This document shows positions 62,158-64,000 of a stretch of DNA of 64,000 nucleotides, one piece after another. Origin of the DNA: Sutterella faecalis (GTDB taxonomy: Bacteria > Pseudomonadota > Gammaproteobacteria > Burkholderiales > Burkholderiaceae_F). Below the pieces are notes generated by a model. The model was given only the letters and a program-made list of their open reading frames with translations. It was not told the origin of the DNA and did no database searches. Position numbers and translations under genes: made by a program. Every line of letters starts with the position of its first letter. Within the stretch, counting starts at the first letter, position 1. The stretch is taken from positions 1,426,001-1,490,000 of the forward strand of contig NZ_CP040882.1 of assembly GCF_006337085.1 (NCBI RefSeq), read 5' to 3'.

Positions 62158-64000
62158 CTAACTCCGCCGCTTTCGCTCCATGTATGCCGACGGCTCCCAC
62201 GCATCGGCGTTGAAGCTCTCTATGTCCTTCGGGTCGAATGCAAACCGCCTCGAAAGTTCGAGCCCTTTGTCGGAGCGCCGGTTCAGCTCTTCATTCACGC
62301 AGTGTTCGAATATGGCGCGGCCATATTCATTCAGCCACTGCGTGGGCCGCTCGATGCCGTTGAGCCGCGCCGTTACAAAGAGCGTGTACCAGTCGCACAT
62401 GCTCTGCATGTACTCCGGCGACTGCTTGAAATTGCAGCTGGTGCGCAGCACGCAAAGCGGCCTCAGGCTCCTCTCGGCTGCGGAGGAGTCCGGCGTCACA
62501 TAGGCGTTCTCGAGAAACACCCGGAAGTTCTCCTTGTTGTTCATGTAGTAAACAACAGGCTTCGCGTACGGCGACATCAGCGCCGCCTCCCAGGTTTTCC
62601 CCTTCTTCACGGCGTACCTTTCAGCCAGCTTCACCATGATTTCATCGATCCGATCCATCAGCGGTTCGGCATGGGCTTTTCGGCAGTCCGTCACTCGTTT
62701 CATCCAGTCCGCCGGGTTTTCATCCTCCTGCGCCTTCAGCGTCGCCTCCCACTTGTAGATCTTGGAGATGGCGGCCGTTACCATCAGCAGGTAATAGGCG
62801 GGAGTGCCGGATCCGAGTGCTTCGGCAAGCTTTTCCCGGTTCGTCGGGTTTGTTACAGCGTCGTGCATGTTCTCCAGCTCCAGCGCGTCGTAAACGGTGC
62901 GCGTGAAATGCGCGAGGCACGACTGTCGTTCGATCTTCACGGCGCTCGCGCCGATAATGCTGTCGTACCCGGCGTAGGCATCCGTAATCCAGGTGCCGGC
63001 TTCATAGGAGCCGAGCACGCCGGCAATCGCCTCGGCGCTTCTGCTTTTGAGCCGGTTGAATACGGCAAACTGGTACTTTGCGCTCGCCGGGCTGGTAATC
63101 GTCAGCAGGTAAGCCTGCTTGGCGGCGTCCTCGTCGTCGAGCTTCGTTTTGCTCATCCCGGCCTGCTGCAGACAGCTGAATGGCGTTTCATCCGCGCAGA
63201 TTTCAGCCGCCTTTCTGGCTTTCTTCAGGATGGCTTTGAGCAGCGGCTGGCCCAGTCCGGACGTTATCCAGTCGTGCATGTTCCGCGGAATCGTATCCCC
63301 GCTCATGGTCATTGCGGCCGTATTAAAGAGCGCATTGATGCGGTTCATCGGCATGCCGAGCGTCAGCATGCGGGCGCAGTCGAAAAGCAGCTCCTGCGAC
63401 ACGGTGCGGTTCAGATCCGCCGGCACGGGCACTTCCTCCGGAATGTGCATGTGATTCTTCCCGCAGGCGCGGCACTGCAGCACCGGGTTCTTTACATAAG
63501 TCCCCTCGAGCATGTCTTCAATGTGCTTGTGCAGTGTGCGCAGGAAAACCGTCGGCCCTTCCTGCTCAAAGAAGCCTTCCGTGCTGCCGCAGTAAGGACA
63601 GGTGCATCCCCGGGCATGCGAAATGCCGCCCTGCGTCGGAGCGGTCCGGCGATTGGGATCCGCCTGCTTGCCGGGCGGAATCTCCTCCGCCTTCGTGGTT
63701 TCGGGCACTGCCGCATTCGCAATGCCGGCCGCGGCTTTAAGCATCGCGTTGTCCGGGTGCTTTTCAGCTTCAGCAGCGGCAACTTCGCCGACGGTGTTCT
63801 TCGTCTCGGCGCTCTTTTTGTTGTTTTCGGCGATGGTCCGCTTCTTCTTAAGCATCTCCTTCACGGCTTCCGCCTTGCGGCGCTCCAGTTCAAGCTCTGC
63901 TTCCGCGAGGTCGCTCTTCGTTTGCTCGATCTGAGGTTCGATCTTGCCCTGGATCTGCCGGAACTGCCTGCGCAGGAGCTTTTCAATTCCCGGCAGTGCC
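62158..64000 (-). CDS. tnpC: IS66-family transposase TnpC, second type (5' end outside window)
   Basis: The frame is open through the window edge, giving at least 613 residues. It has an N-terminal coiled coil (TKSDLAEAELELERRKAEA), a zinc finger (CPYCGS...CRACGK), and the DDE residues in ICADETPFS, WITDAYAGYDS and SAAERSLRPLCVL. It is only distantly similar to the transposase at 721-2994 and belongs to another IS66 subgroup. tnpA and tnpB, if present, lie beyond 64000. Because it ends 128 bp from the broken autotransporter frame, this element is the likely cause of that truncation. Confidence 0.9.
   Translation of the reverse strand, partial: ALPGIEKLLRRQFRQIQGKIEPQIEQTKSDLAEAELELERRKAEAVKEMLKKKRTIAENNKKSAETKNTVGEVAAAEAEKHPDNAMLKAAAGIANAAVPETTKAEEIPPGKQADPNRRTAPTQGGISHARGCTCPYCGSTEGFFEQEGPTVFLRTLHKHIEDMLEGTYVKNPVLQCRACGKNHMHIPEEVPVPADLNRTVSQELLFDCARMLTLGMPMNRINALFNTAAMTMSGDTIPRNMHDWITSGLGQPLLKAILKKARKAAEICADETPFSCLQQAGMSKTKLDDEDAAKQAYLLTITSPASAKYQFAVFNRLKSRSAEAIAGVLGSYEAGTWITDAYAGYDSIIGASAVKIERQSCLAHFTRTVYDALELENMHDAVTNPTNREKLAEALGSGTPAYYLLMVTAAISKIYKWEATLKAQEDENPADWMKRVTDCRKAHAEPLMDRIDEIMVKLAERYAVKKGKTWEAALMSPYAKPVVYYMNNKENFRVFLENAYVTPDSSAAERSLRPLCVLRTSCNFKQSPEYMQSMCDWYTLFVTARLNGIERPTQWLNEYGRAIFEHCVNEELNRRSDKGLELSRRFAFDPKDIESFNADAWEPSAYMERKRRS

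Overview
This window looks like a chromosome segment of a gut-type betaproteobacterium of the Burkholderiales, most likely the Sutterellaceae. That placement is inferred from protein character and gene order (ndk-rlmN-rodZ-ispG-hisS-yfgM-bamB-der, then hfq-hflX, hflK-hflC and purA; thrS-infC-rpmI-rplT-pheS-pheT-ihfA; pstSCAB-phoU-phoBR), not from a database search. Almost every housekeeping gene lies on the minus strand. Mobile DNA is confined to three places: both ends of the window and 51-58 kb.

Layout. 1-5.7 kb: the tail of a HicB-like antitoxin gene, a striking cluster of ATACCATCAT repeats, an IS66-type element (tnpA-tnpB-tnpC) and a frameshifted IS110 transposase. 5.7-10.6 kb: a phosphoribosyltransferase, purA, a DUF2065 gene, hflC and hflK. 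10.9-14.7 kb: an inserted block (M20 peptidase, AraC regulator, Fsr-like exporter, lipoprotein) that separates hflK from hflX. 14.9-26.2 kb: hflX, hfq, then the der-to-ndk operon, which makes proteins for outer-membrane assembly, isoprenoid synthesis, tRNA charging, ribosome assembly and RNA modification. 26.3-29.9 kb: a T-protein-type tyrA with a damaged mutase domain, an unknown gene and rlmD. 29.9-31.6 kb: an IscB nuclease gene with its guide RNA (HEARO/omega RNA). 31.6-39.8 kb: nlpD, surE and the full phosphate uptake and sensing operon. 40.2-50.7 kb: tRNA-Pro, ihfA, pheT, pheS, rplT, rpmI, infC, thrS, two identical tRNA-Val genes and relA. 51.2-58.4 kb: two identical, inverted 2401-bp IS1202-type (ISNCY) elements, with a second IscB/omega RNA locus between them. 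58.6-64 kb: an autotransporter gene without its 5' end, next to a second IS66-type transposase that runs off the window.

The most interesting material is the pair of solitary, catalytically intact IscB systems. Each has a recognisable omega RNA scaffold immediately upstream and a flank-derived guide: one guide is the tail of the nlpD terminator, the other lies within a helix-turn-helix gene. In the 51-58 kb island the insertions can be undone on paper. Removing one IS with one 18-bp target duplication restores a 50-codon membrane-protein gene. Removing the other restores the first 124 codons of the helix-turn-helix gene that the second IscB element also entered. The IS1202-type elements carry about 14 GAGAC-type boxes, the first four exactly 23 bp apart, and a lone four-unit repeat with the same 23-bp period lies between hfq and der.
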